This document shows, in pieces, positions 32,100 through 44,114 of a stretch of DNA of 64,000 nucleotides; the stretch's first letter is position 1, and every line of letters begins with the position of its first letter. Under the pieces are notes generated by a model. It saw only the letters and a list, made by a program, of their open reading frames with translations, ran no database searches and was not told the origin of the DNA. The position numbers and the translations under genes are program-made. Origin of the DNA: Vesta saturnalis (taxonomy: Eukaryota > Arthropoda > Insecta > Coleoptera > Lampyridae); NCBI GenBank assembly GCA_036346205.1, contig JARFJB010000400.1, positions 4,362,501 to 4,426,500 of the forward strand, given 5' to 3'.

Positions 32100-32800
32100 C
32101 GACATAAATAATGTCCGAAGTAGTATTAGATGGCGAAAATAATGAAATCGATGATTTTTGCCATCTGGTGTAATTCAATCATTCTTGGAGAATCAAAGCT
32201 AAGGTACGAGACGACATGCACAACATTCAAAAAACGGTGTAACGAAAAACATGTTACGTTACTGAAAAAGTGTTAGCTTATTTTCTACAAAGGAACATGA
32301 AGTTGGAGTCTCCTAGCTGCCTTTGGACTGAGTATTCAGTACTCAAATAGACCATTGATCTGAATGATATCGATTTCTCTAAATACACCAAACTTATAAC
32401 ACTATTAAAAAGCAAAAATGTTGGATACCGACCAGAGAAGACAACGATTTTGTATTAATGAAGGTATGAGCAGAGAATAAAATTGATCTGTACCTACCTA
32501 TATCAAATTTGGTTAATTTCATATAGCTTGGATAATGGGTGTACACGGAGCGTCCAGAAGAGAAGAACTTTGCAATTTGAGGGTTGATGATGTAGAATAC
32601 CGAGGTTCTTTGATTGTGGTCAGAATTCCCAAGACAAAAACAGGTGTTGAACGAATCTTTGCAATTACCAACCATCAAAACGAGAAGATTAATTTTTGGA
32701 AATATTGCAAAGTGAGTAATTTGATTTCGCTTATTTTTTTCACATACACCATCATTTTTAGTAAATTTTGTGCGGTATACACAATAATTTTATGACTTTT
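32100..32800 (+). pseudogene. Crypton/KIAA1958-like tyrosine recombinase fragment
   Basis: Broken translation gives NVLAYFLQRNMKLESPS-like sequence near 32260-32320 and SKYTKLITLLKSKNVGYRP near 32380-32430. From 32535 an intact stretch reads MGVHGASRREELCNLRVDDV and RGSLIVVRIPKTKTGV. This is the SAM-like plus catalytic start of a tyrosine recombinase, and the Arg in GASRREEL corresponds to the first conserved catalytic Arg. The rest of the catalytic domain, including the Tyr, is not found. A GTGAGT after WKYCK could be an intron donor. Such proteins come from Crypton-type elements and from domesticated KIAA1958/QRICH1-like genes; decay favours a transposon remnant. Confidence 0.65.
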
Positions 32801-34740
32801 ATATATTTTTATATTTATATCATTCTTATTATGTATTTTCTAATTAAATTGTAATCTATTTTGTGGATATAAATAATTATTTAACTCGTCATTATGTACC
32901 TTTATTTTCTTATTTCTACATTTAAATTAACTTAATGACTTATACAAATGTCAGAAAGATTTACGACATCTAGTGGTAGAATTAGAATCTAATTTGAAGA
33001 GGTAACCTTTCCAAAATATATAACTCTACTTATATTTCTAGATCGCAGTTCTTTTGTTCTACTTTTCGTTTAATTTTAATGAAGCGGTTCGCTGAGTATT
33101 GTTGGATCGTCTGGCAGAATGTGCCATATTGAAATCTGATACTTCTCTTATTGAACTTGGAGTTCCTCGATCCAGCGACAGATAATAAACAAACTGTTTA
33201 GGGGTGTAACTTTAATCAATACTCGCATACAAGTAAATTGCTAACATTTGTAGTACCGATACTGTACAATTCTAATAAAATTGACGGAACGCGTTAACAC
33301 TTAAACAACCACGGCGGGACGTCGGAGGCCCGACAACAAAAATTCGTAAACCACACCTTGATTGTTTTAACTCTCAAACTCGACTCATTGAAAAGAGAAG
33401 CAACCATCCGCACATTCTCATAAGTACTTAAGTATGTTAAATGATAACTTAGCAGTTCTCATGGAATCAGCTACTAAACGATACAAACAAACAAGAAACT
33501 ACGAATTCAGAGAAGACGCGAAATATAAAATAACCCTACCAACTACTGCAAACTGAGCCAAATAATTCCCTAACAATATTTACAAAAGCTATAAAGCTAG
33601 CCTAAATCGTTATTCAATATGATCGACTTTATGAAAACAACTTGATTAATACAAACCAAGAATCCCAACGATAATTATTATGTCAGAACGTCATAGGATG
33701 TAAAAATTGCTGTGAATAAATTTCGCAAACTAAACAGGCTAAAGAATTTATACGTCAGTACAAAACCAATTTAAATCTGCGTAATTGCTTCATTAAAAAA
33801 TCTTTCTCACTAACAATCTTAACATAGTAAAATCCGTCAATGTATTGAATTAATTCCTATACCACAAAAAAAAATTGTTCAACTACTCTCACGATTTCCA
33901 TACAGCGTGACACAAACAAATTTTGTTGTTATTAATGTCCTTATCATTTAAATTTGTTTCTACGTTCATTCGAAATACGAAATGTTTGGATTATTTCTAG
34001 CGTAAAAAGTTATTGTTTGGTGCAATAATTTTTATTGCACGCTACGCATGCGTACCAAGGTGATTTAAAACTGCAAATGCAGGAACATCATGGATTAATA
34101 ACACAAGTGAACCATTGAGTATATATTGGAGAAGAGGCGTCACTGCTGTGTTGATGAATGTAAAGTATATCTTTGTTTATTTAATTGTGTTTTCTCATTC
34201 CCTCGAGCACAGTTTCTGCATTGAGAAGTGGCGGCATCGTGCGCTCGCAGACTTTATGAAACTAAAGGCAGTGCACGATGTTTTCGCACTTGCAGTACCG
34301 TATTGAACAATTGAACCATCATCAAGTGTTCAAAAATGCTATTCGCATTTATACCTATAATTAACATTTATAATAAATAGCATTTGTTTTCAAATTTACT
34401 TACCTATTTATTTTATTTTTCATGAGAATTGTAAGTTTATAAAGGTTAATAAACAATCTACTTAAAGAAAAAACAGAAACACGAGTATTGCATATTAAAT
34501 TAATTTTTTTAAACAAATACCTAATATAAAACAATATATTTATACAGATGAAAGTTTCCTAACTTTTTTTTGGTTTTCCACATATGGTAATGACGCGACA
34601 GAAACTTTATCTGAAAATTCTAAATCAACAGTTTTAAAGGATAACGTGTTTGCACATTCGTTATAGAGTCGTTATTCTCTAAAGATGCTATTTCTTCAAA
34701 GGAATCTTCTGTAAGAAGAAGATCTACATTTTGAAATATT
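32801..34740. other. 1.9 kb AT-rich DNA without recognised gene
   Basis: Nothing recognisable beyond scattered short open frames. The stretch 34010-34300 is locally GC-richer (CGCTACGCATGCGTACC), but no terminal repeat of the neighbouring P-like element could be established. Confidence 0.4.
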
Positions 34741-37010
34741 TCATTTTTTTGTCGCCGTTTCGGTTGTCTCGATCAAGCGTTCTTCTGTACCTAGAAATTC
34801 CAGAGAGTCGTCAATGCAATTAGAGACAGTACACTCGGTGTGTTCCAAACGAACGAATAAATTGTGCTGCATGGATACGCGAAATTTGGTGACACTGGGA
34901 CATGGATTATACCTTCCCCGGGTTCTCACTACAGAGAAAAAAATTTCTAGTGAGTCGTGGTTTAGATATGAAGTATAAAGAAACTTTATATTCACTTCTG
35001 TTTTCAGATCTTCTAAAAGACTTAAAATGGCAGTTATTGCTCTTTGAAACCCTTAAATGCAGTAGATGTTGTTTCGTCTTTATTTAACGATTCCTTAAGG
35101 GCTATTAAAGCTACACTATCGCCTTTAATCGGTCGCTTGAGTATATTCGAATTGGTGACGTGACCGCTCTTAAAACCATCAAAAATATTATCCACGTTTT
35201 CAATGAAATTTGATGTGTTTAAGCTAGTCTCAGTTTAAGATAAGTAACAGTTTAAGATAAGTAACAGTTCGAAAATCAGCGCTAGTTGAATAACTGAGTA
35301 CTTGAGCTGCATACAAAACACGCATTTTTTGAAAGATAGTAGGATTTAGGTGTTTATCGGTTAATTTAGGCAACGCACGAGTCGACGTAGCTTTTAAGTC
35401 CAATTCGTACACTATGTCCGACCATGACACCACTGTTTTAAAAATAAATTTCATTTCTTTATTCATTAAGTTGTTTCTAAGGGACTTCTATAAATGGGGA
35501 GTGTCAAATATAGTTTAAATTTTGTAGTTTTCTACGAAGAAAAATGGCGAGTTTTTTGTAGATTCCAGTAAATTAAATGATCCTCTGTTTGCCGGTCCTT
35601 GATCTGCTACTCATACCCGAGAAGTTAAATTTAGATCAATAATTGTTTTTTAACTGTCTTTATAATATTTTGTAAACCATTTGATTCTGTTGGGCCTGAA
35701 GGGGTATAATAGCATAAGGGCAATTTCCAATTTTTAAAGGACCACGTAAATAAAAGACTTGTATGCTATTGGCAGGTTTGTCCTTCCTTCCTAGGTGGCT
35801 CAATGGTTTCTCATTTTAGTCATATATTTCACTCTCTTTCCAATCTTCTTTATAAGGTAAGTGTCAATGACAGTGGGAATGTTGGTCATTTTCAGCCAAT
35901 TTTGAACAGTTCGAACAGCGGACAACACAAATCCAAAATGCTTGGTTAAAACGTATATTTCGAAGGAGACTTATGGACCGCGCTAGATGTTTCTCCTTAT
36001 TTGTCCAAGGCATGCTTCTTTCGTGAAAAACGTGCATCTTCGTAAAAAAAAGTCTTCACATAATCACTTTTTTTGACAGTATATTCTCAATTATCGATCT
36101 CGTCGAAAACTTCTTCTTTTCATCTCTTTATCTTCTATTTTTCTGCAAAGATGATCGTAATTGCCTTCGAAATACGTTTAATTTAGTAGAGAGTTTCTTG
36201 CATCTGGGTGTTAATTTAATGTTTTTGTCCGGCATATTTAAAATTATGTCACTAATACAAGATGAATCCGAATCGACAAGATCCCTTGAAAACTGCTGGT
36301 CCCAATTCATCTTCTGTCGAACTGCAAGGTGATTACGTACAATAGCATTTTTTGTCTTGAATGCTTTGACAAGTAATTGGATCGTCATATCGATTGGATT
36401 GGTTGGGGGAATCCAAATTTTAGTTTCCTTCACTTTCTTACTAGAAGAGGGTTCTAGTAAGGAGCCCTTCCTTTTTCTTATTGGTGAAGCACTTGGACCA
36501 GGAGAAGTAACATTGACTTTTTCGCCTGAAAGGACAAACGCGTTCGCGTATTTTTGGTCGTATATAAGTACATAGGTGCAATAAGGATTAATTAAAATTT
36601 AAAAAAGGCAATCCTTTTCAAGAATTATAAATTTCGTTTGCAGCTGCGTACATATTTTGAGTTAAAGATAAAAACAATAAAACTTTGCAAATAAATTTTT
36701 CACAAAGAAGCTTTTCATTAATTTTTTTGTGCTTACATAGCGTTAGACATTATTGTACTTACCCGTTTTATATTGCATTGACTTTATAAGTAACTTCCTT
36801 TTCCCCCCCACTAACATATCACCTTCTTTCAAGTGATCTTCACACACACATTTGTTTCAACTTATTGTTTTCTGTTAATAAATCGGCATTTTCACAATTT
36901 TTAATCTATTCTTTTAACCGCTTTGGGTCTTTCGGAAATGTGAAAAGTGTTTTTTTTTGTATTAATTCTAGTATTACGGCAGTCTAAGTAACAGTAACGA
37001 TGCCTCACGT
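34741..37010 (-). pseudogene. THAP/P-element-type transposase, multi-exon remnant
   Basis: P-element and THAP9-like transposases bind DNA with a THAP zinc finger and cut with an RNase H-like domain. On the minus strand a THAP-like start (RYCYLDC, NTFHISERP, later VCEDHLKEGD) lies at about 37010-36790. After an acceptor-like TTTCAG near 36525 a linker follows (SPGPSASPIRKRKGSLLEP) with KETKIWIPPTNPIDMTIQLL. Then come FKNWKLPLCYYTPSGPTESN (about 35700-35760), VADQGPANRGSFNL, IFDTPHL-KSLRNNL (about 35490), KLTDKHLNP with MRVLYAAQVLS (about 35290-35380), and the C-terminal LNHDSLEIFFSVVRTRGRYN (34880-34960). Several stops and frameshifts break it. No 31 bp terminal repeats were found. Confidence 0.85.
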
Positions 37011-37751
37011 TAGGCATATCGGCTAGTGCGTCTCTGGAACGTACTGCGGTACTACGCGCGATATTACCCGCTTAGTGTTTCACACAACACTGAATTTTTC
37101 GTGTCACCTGGGATTCTCACGCCTAGTAACGCCGCCTACATCTCACGTCACCTGCGGAGCTTCAAGTACACGCGTAAGAATACGTTTATTCTCCGATCTC
37201 AATCACTAAACCTCATTTGTACAGATGCTGAAAATTTTAAGTTATTACGCCTTTGATTTCATGCTTTAAATTAATATTGTTTAAATAGGCGAAACGTACT
37301 AAGGTCATTATAATTAAATTTAGAGTAATTTTCATTTGATTTAAAATGTATATATAAAAATTACGTATTGTTACGATGTAGTGTATGAAGGTAGCTTCAT
37401 GCGCACTCTATCGCTATATTTTGCATTTTTTTTAAATGGAAATCGGACAAAGATAAACATGTTTCGCAGCTACTGATTAAAAGTTGTTCTGGTTTGTCAG
37501 TTTAAACAAATAAATAAAAAAAAAGTACAAGTGTAAAAATAGTTTTATTACTGCATTAGAAATCAATGCACTAGCAACACAAGCCTTTAACATTTAATAT
37601 ACCGTCAATAATGATAATTAATCATAATTAAATATTAAATAATACGTTGTCATAAACTATTTATTTACCGACACTCATGAACGTAGAACAAATATTGTAT
37701 GTATCGTTCCAAAAGTGTTCATCCCGCTCGACGTGTTATATAACACACTAA
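37011..37751. other. no recognised gene
   Basis: The first 250 bp (to about 37260) is GC-richer, with an open plus-strand frame of 76 codons but no familiar motif. It may be upstream sequence of the P-like element. The rest is AT-rich and featureless. Confidence 0.35.
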
Positions 37752-38033
37752 CAAGGGCGTAGCCAGGATTTATAACAGGGGGCAAACCATGGTCCATGGT
37801 CGTTCAAAATGTAAAATTTTAGGATAAAAAGAAAAGGCAAATGAAAACAAAACTTTGAGATTTTAATTATACTTAAATTAAACTAATAACAGATAACAAA
37901 AAAATATGCAGAACAAAAAATATGTATATTTTAGATTTAATTTTTGTTTATTAAAATTTAAAATTATTTAATTTATTTTTGCTCTTCCAGGGGAGGGCAG
38001 TTGCCCTCCCTGCCTTAGCTGGCTACGCCCATG
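37752..38033. mobile_element. hAT-type MITE, 282 bp
   Basis: Inverted ends CAAGGGCGTAGCCAG and the inverse of CATGGGCGTAGCCAG are typical of hAT elements. They are flanked by an 8 bp duplication with one mismatch (CACACTAA at 37744-37751, CTCACTAA at 38034-38041). The body is AT-rich and non-coding; a GGGGGCAA / TTGCCCTCCC pair lies just inside the ends. Confidence 0.9.
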
Positions 38034-38518
38034 CTCACTAACCTTTTCCACTTGTTACATAGATAATTATTAATAACCTTGACAGGTATAAAAAAAATAG
38101 TATTTCAAAACTAAAAAAAAAAAAATTATACCAATTGTATGAATTTTTAATCATAATTAATATACTTGACAAAGTTATTAACTAATAACAAAACATCGTA
38201 TTCATAGAAAAAAAAATGTAATCAAGCTTTCAGAAATGAATCGTCTATCAATTCTAACCATAAATATAAAGCCGTTAGTGGTTCTAATTTGTAAACACGC
38301 TGCTTCAGAAAATTTTAATATTCATAATACCAATAACATCCGCCATTGCAATTTATTTTTAAACTTAGTACAACTTTAAGATTTCATGCTGTCAGTGCAG
38401 TTATTAATTACTTTTTTTATAAAGCAAGGAATGTTTATGGAAGTTACGTAATTAAATTCTCACTCCAAAGCGATTAAACCTGCTATTATTACATCAAATA
38501 AAATAAAACTGTACTTAC

Positions 38519-38580
38519 TTGGTCCACAATAATTTTCTCTCCGGTAACATCTTCCAAGACGTGCGAAATGTGGGAGACAC
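38519..38580 (-). CDS. candidate host-gene exon, 62 nt
   Basis: On the minus strand a pyrimidine-rich TTTGTTTTTGTTTTAG is followed by a 62-nt segment ending in CAA and the consensus donor GTAAGTACAG. In the frame that starts two bases in and ends on a codon boundary it encodes VSHISHVLEDVTGEKIIVDQ without a stop. The residue composition looks like a conserved host protein, not like the transposon fragments around it. No further exon was recognised, so it would be flanked by long TE-filled introns. I cannot assign the protein. A chance match of splice signals to an open 62 bp remains possible. Confidence 0.5.
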
Positions 38581-39002
38581 CTAAAACAAAAACAAATAAT
38601 ATAATTACCACCCCCTATTAGGTGCTTTAACGTAATAATAATAAATTTGAATTTCAAAGGTGTAATGGAGATAGTATCTCACTGTTAATTAATCGAGTTA
38701 TGTATGGGTTCTAATTATATTAGAAACTTTGTGTCCAGGGGAAATACCTAAATGAATATTTTTTAAATACCTTGTCATAAAGGTATAAAAGTCGATTTTC
38801 AGTTCTAATTTCAAACCCACAAAATAAGCGTAAAGTAATGTATACTTATTATATTTTATTATTTATTGATAGTAATTATGCAATTACATCGGGGGTTGTT
38901 CTAATTATTTCAGTTAGTATAAATTTTAATATTTTAGTTAATAATTAATATTTCTTTAACTGAGTTGCACTTTGCACATAGTATGGTCTAGCGATAAAAG
39001 CT

Positions 39003-39270
39003 TGTAACATCCATTATTTCGGATGTTACATTATTTAAGCATCTGTTCACTGCTGTTCCCACTATCTTCTTATTTAACGTTGTTCTCATTACGTTATTTT
39101 GCTAAAGTCAATCATTTAATATTCAAAATTGTTGATGGTCACTCTTACTTAACGCACATTTTTAGAATTTGGAACCACTGGTTACAGTTGGTAACATTGA
39201 ATGTTATTTAGTGAGTTCTTAAAAAGAGCGTTTCTTCTTCCTGATCAAATTGGTTGATACCTAGAAGAAT
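39003..39270 (+). repeat. 5' LTR, truncated at its 3' side
   Basis: It aligns with 44115-44395 with scattered substitutions and a small deletion (about 17 bp before TGATACCTAGAAGAAT). Similarity ends at AGAAGAAT, after which an A-run leads into reverse transcriptase. The LTR starts with a 10 bp palindrome (TGTAACATCC...GGATGTTACA) that is slightly degraded in the 3' LTR. Confidence 0.9.
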
Positions 39271-42200
39271 AAAAAAAAAAGGATGGGTCTTATAGATTTT
39301 GTGTCGATTATCGAAAGGTTAATGCTGTTACGGAAAAGGATGCTTATCGACTTCCTTATATTAGTGCAATTTTGGATCATCTTCGAGACGCTCGCTATTT
39401 GTCTAGCTGAGATATTCGTTCAGCCTATTGGCAGATTCCTATTACTACTGACTCGAAACCTATAGCCTGTCCGGTAGAACTGAACGGGTATCGGATTAAC
39501 AAGGAGGATTGTCAATATATGGTTCTATTGTGCTTGAAACCGCCTTAATGCTTTGCTGTCTCGTACTTATTGTACGTGACAAAGAAAGATGGATATATTA
39601 TGAATAATGCCTCTATTTCTGCCGAACAAAAGCGTTTGCAACTTTCACACATAATGACAAGGCAATAAGAATCAGATGCAGGTAGAATAGAAATTCAATA
39701 GGTATAATAAAATGCCAGTGGTTCTCAACACTGCTTTAACATTATATAATTTGTGAAGAAATGCAACTTTTGTATAATAAAAATAATAATCGATTACTAA
39801 TTACCTATAAGTAATTTCAATTGACACCTTTCACTTATACTTATAACAACAATAACAAATACATTTTTATTATAGTTAGTAAATATTAATTAAATTACAA
39901 AGATATACTTTTATAATTAAATGTAAAAATTATAATTGTCATTCGGCTTCAGATTCATCACTTCCTGAGTCATCCAAATCTTGGAAAAGATCATCGTCAT
40001 CACTTTCTTCAGTGTTAACTGTGAAAATAAGAGGTCTTACTTCATCCACAATCTCTTCATTAACAAAAGTATCTTTAATTATTTTATCCTATATGTACCT
40101 ACTAAATGGTATAATAATCTATTATTAATTACTTATTGTTACAGTATTGCATATTTATTTGGATTCTTTTGTAATTGGAGTACACTAAAACGTCATTACC
40201 ATACTTAGGTATACAATGAACTTTCTAAATGTAAATTGAAATACCTATACTTAATCGAATATTCATTATTATGAATGGCTTTTATAAATGTTTATTATAA
40301 AAACTTGCATTCTTCCATAAATTTTAAATGTAATGTTAAAGCAGTGTTGAGAACCACTGGCATTTTATTATACCTATTTGTTTTTTATTATACGCTTTTG
40401 TTCGGCAGAAATAGAGGCATTATTCATAATATATCCATCTTTCTTTGTCACGTACAATAAGTACGAGACAGCAAAGCATTAAGGCGGTTTCAAGCACAAT
40501 AGAACCATATATTGACAATCCTCCTTGTTAATCCGATACCCGTTCAGTTCTACCGGACAGGCTTTATCACTGCTTTAACTATACCTGGTTGTGGACTGTA
40601 CCAGTTTACGAGAATGCCTTTTGGGTTGCATAATTCACCTGCAACGTTTCAACATTTATTTGTTCGTATCCTAGGGACAGATTTAGAGCCATTTTGTTTT
40701 GCATATCTTGATGATATAATTATTCCGACTCCTACTTTTGAAAAACACCTAGAAGTACTTGCTCAAGTTTTTCAGCGTTTGTCAACCGATTGACGTTACG
40801 TGAAGACAAGTGTCATTTATGTCTCCAGTAATTAAAGTATTTAGGCTAAGCCGTGAATAAGGACCGGCGTCTGATAGACCCAGATAAGGTCTCTGCGACT
40901 CTTTCTCTTCCTACCTCTTCCACTGTCTCTTATGTTCGTGTTAATTGGTGTTGCTTCCTAGTATCGTCGGTTTATCTAACTTTTCTTCTCTTGTAGCCCC
41001 TGACTACTCTTACCAAGAAGAATGCTTCGTTCATTTGGTAGTCCGATTGTGAGACCGCTTTCAATTCACTCGAAGAATAATTAGTATCTTCTCCGATTCT
41101 CGTATGTCCTTACTTTACTCGTCCATTTATTATTCAAACTGATGCTTGTAATTCCGGAAGTTCTCAGTCAGACCTCTGATGAAAAAGTAATAAGTTATAT
41201 CAGTCGATCTTTATCAAAGGCAGAACGCAGTTACTCTACAACGGAAAAGGAATGCTTTGCTGTATTATGGGCTATTGAAAAGCATAGGCCCTATGCCGAG
41301 GGAAGTTCTTTTAACGTGATCACCGACCAACACTCTCTCGTTTGGTAAATTATCCAACCCTTCTGGCCGTTTTGCTCGATGAGCATTACGATTCAACAAT
41401 ACAACTTCACCATCATTCATCGCAAAGGCAAAGAACATGTGGTCCCTGAATTGCTTTCTCGTTCGGTTGCTTTAGTGGATAGTGTTGATGTTACTTCTTC
41501 TTCTTCTTCTTCTTTGATTACTTTTCCGGACCAAGATCCGTGGTACCTCAAAATTGTTACTCTTTCTTCGTCGCCCAATAAATTTCCTTCGTGTTTCGTA
41601 AAAGACGATTGTCTCTATAAACGTATGAAGATATCTCCTCTCGCAGGATCAGATTCAGACGGCTTCGTATTCAGTTCTTAAAGAACAACAATGACGTATT
41701 CTCCGGGAAAATCACGGCACTCCTACTTCTCCACCTTGGTGTCCAAGACTGTTGCTAGGGTGTCTCAACATTACTATTGGCCTGCTCTTAGGTCAGATGT
41801 TGCTCGTTACGTGCGTCAGTGTACTGTTCGCTCTGCTCATAAAGTAGAACAGTGAGCTCCACCTAATTTTCTCGCTCTCTGCCAAACCTACTAGGGCTTC
41901 GCAAGTGTTGTACTAACATAGTGGGCCCTTTGCCTCGATCTTCAAAGGACATGCTAACATATTGGTAGTGGATTGCTTTACTAAATTGCGTTTTCTTTCC
42001 TATGCGTTAAGCTACTGCTTCTACTGTTTGCCCCTAATCGAAGATAATATATTTCTCGTCTATGGCACTCACACTACGTTATTATCGATAAGGTGTACAA
42101 TTTCGCAAAGGAATTTGCTAAGCTTTGTTCAGAATATCGTACCTTGATCTTGTTAAATGCCAAATATCATCCTAGGATCACCCGTTGAAAGAATCAATAG

Positions 42201-42745
42201 AGTATTGAAAATAATGATCTCTTCTTATATTACTCAAAACCAGCGCAAATGGGATGAAAATTTAACTAAAATAGGTTGTGTTATTAGTTCTGCTAGACAT
42301 GATGTGATTGAGTGTTCTCCTTATTTCGCTCTCTTTGGACGTGATTATTCGCTTTTTGGAGATCTACACGGTCCTTCTGTTCCTCACGATATTACTTTGT
42401 CGGATCCTGAACGTGCTCCGCACTATGGTAACTTCACTCGTCAATTTGAGGCTATTCGCTCAAACATTGTCAAACGATTAGAGAAGGCGTATAAGTGTCG
42501 CGAACAGCGTTATAATTTAAGACGAAGGTCAGAATGATAAGGTATGGCGACGAAATTTTGTTTTATCAGATGCTTCACGAAATTTTAATGCTAAACTGGC
42601 TCCTAAATTTACTGGCCCCTATCGGATCAAAACCATTGTTTCTCCTTGGACTTATGAATTACAGGATGATTCTGGACATCCGATAGGCATTTATCATGTC
42701 AAAGACCTAAAACCTGATCATACCACCTATTCCTCAGTGTAAGAT
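39271..42745 (+). pseudogene. Gypsy pol remnant: RT, RNase H, integrase
   Basis: Reverse transcriptase begins with KKDGSYRFCVDYRKVN and RSAYWQIPI (39280-39460). It is cut by the foldback element and resumes at 40564 with TIPGCGLYQFTRMPFGLHNS and the active-site FAYLDDIII (40700-40720). RNase H has ISRSLSKAERSYSTTEKECF and VITDQHSLVW (41190-41346), followed by the usual RKGKEHVVPELLSR linker. Integrase has a zinc-finger end HYYWPALRSDVARYVRQC (about 41770), VVDCFTKL (first Asp) and PVERINRVLK with the catalytic Glu (42180). It ends with a GPY/F-type module (KFTGPYRIKTI...GIYHVKDLKP, to about 42720). Many frameshifts and stops, and the absence of gag and protease, make it inactive. No envelope-like gene is seen. 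Confidence 0.88.
39464..40563. mobile_element. 1.1 kb foldback element inserted in Gypsy RT
   Basis: The ends AGCCTGTCCGG and CCGGACAGGCT start inverted repeats that are nearly identical for about 175 bp. After an indel they continue with a further ~50 bp block (AGGTATAATAAAATGCCAGTGGTTCTC...), covering about 39464-39745 and 40324-40563. The non-coding centre is AT-rich; it encodes an acidic-looking plus-strand stretch near 39945-40060 without a usable frame. The reverse transcriptase reading continues on both sides, so it is a clean insertion. The target duplication cannot be settled. Confidence 0.85.
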
Positions 42746-44104
42746 TCTGACGTTTCTGTAGATGTTGTAAACCTTCATGCTACAAATAATCTATCCTTAG
42801 GCTATACTCGTCGACGAAAGGGACGTAAATACCTGCATATCTCAAAAGATTTGTCTATAGATGCTGATTAGTGCTTATCTTGGCATGTTCTCTTAGATTT
42901 ACTACTTTTACAAACTCTTTCTTAGTTCTTTATCCTACAAATTATCTTTTGGGCGATTGGTTGGGCATAGTAGGGTGGGCTACTTTTACGGAGACCTCTC
43001 CTTCGTCTTCCGTCTGCATTTCTCCATGGTTGTTCCCTACTAATTTTCTCAGGGGAACCTTTGGAGACTTGCCCTTTTCATTTCACTTCTATCTACTGTC
43101 TTTGATCTAAATCTACTCGAGCTTCCTACTTCACTTTACCGAATGAATGATCGTATGAATGGACCTAAGAGGAACGGGATAGGTTTTCCTTCCCCGTGCG
43201 AGCTTCGGTGACCACGGGATCCCGGGAATCAGAGTCAATGGGGCATATTTTCGCCGTAAATGAGATATCCTCTTTATCTCCGACTATCTCTTAATAGCAC
43301 GTATGCCATTTCATCAGTGCTAGTTCATGGTGTCATAGGGTTTAGTTGGAATCTATAATGGGCTCCTTATTTCACTTTTTCGGTCAAGGGGACAAAATTT
43401 TGGCCTTTATTTTCTTGTGGGTTGGGATGGGTTCCTTCAGGGTTTGGTTTTTAGGCAACCGGTACTTAAGTTCGGCTGAGGGTGGGATAATATTCCTGTG
43501 GGTTGGGTTTCCTTTCATTCTTCTCTTCTTACTTTCCTGTTGGATATCTTTAGGGATTGTGTATAGCACATGATTATTTGTTACTAGTATGAATGGGACG
43601 AAGACAATCACTCTCCCAAATCACCTCATCCTTATCCACTTTGCTTTCCCAATTGTAGTAATAAACCTTTTTTTGTTGTCTCCTGTTTTTCTTTTTGGAA
43701 GTATCGCTTCACGATGTGCTCTCCTTTTACTTTTATTTTTCTTTTTTCTCTTCATTTTCTCCTAGTACCGGCCGAATGCTGAAGGATTCAGTGGGAGTTT
43801 TGAGTCAGGTTGTTCTTTCGTGGTTTGCTTGAGTTGTGTGCTTGATGTGGGTATCCGGTGGTATATACGTCGATGTCGCTCCGCATTTAACTTCTCTCTC
43901 TCCCTTTTTACTCTTACTTTTGGATTGGGTTACTTTGATTCCTTTGGGGGTTAGGTTAATACATGAGATTTTGGTTTTTATATTATATATAGGGTTGGGC
44001 TTCATGGTTTTTAGGGCTTTTTGTCCTGAGTATATACTCGAACTTCTCACTTCCTTTTCTTTTCCTCATACCTTCTGTTTCCACTGGCGAGATCTCAATT
44101 CTGC
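42746..44104. other. long non-coding 3' region of the Gypsy element
   Basis: This lies between the end of pol and the polypurine tract. The plus strand is T/C-rich with many CTT, TTC and GGG words. Several short open frames exist in both strands, but none has a familiar motif. About 1.3 kb at this place is long for Gypsy and could once have held another gene. Confidence 0.5.
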
Positions 44105-44114
44105 TAGGGGGGTG
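44105..44114 (+). promoter_or_regulatory. polypurine tract of the Gypsy element
   Basis: AGGGGGGTG directly precedes the 3' LTR, the expected position of the primer for plus-strand DNA synthesis. Confidence 0.7.

Noticed and set aside
37026..37256. 76-codon plus-strand frame in a GC-richer patch
   Set aside because: No motif and opposite strand to the P-like transposase; local GC content lowers the stop frequency.
43384..44050. Opposed open frames in the Gypsy 3' region as genes
   Set aside because: Lys/Pro-rich or hydrophobic shadows in a T/C-biased region, without start context or familiar motif.
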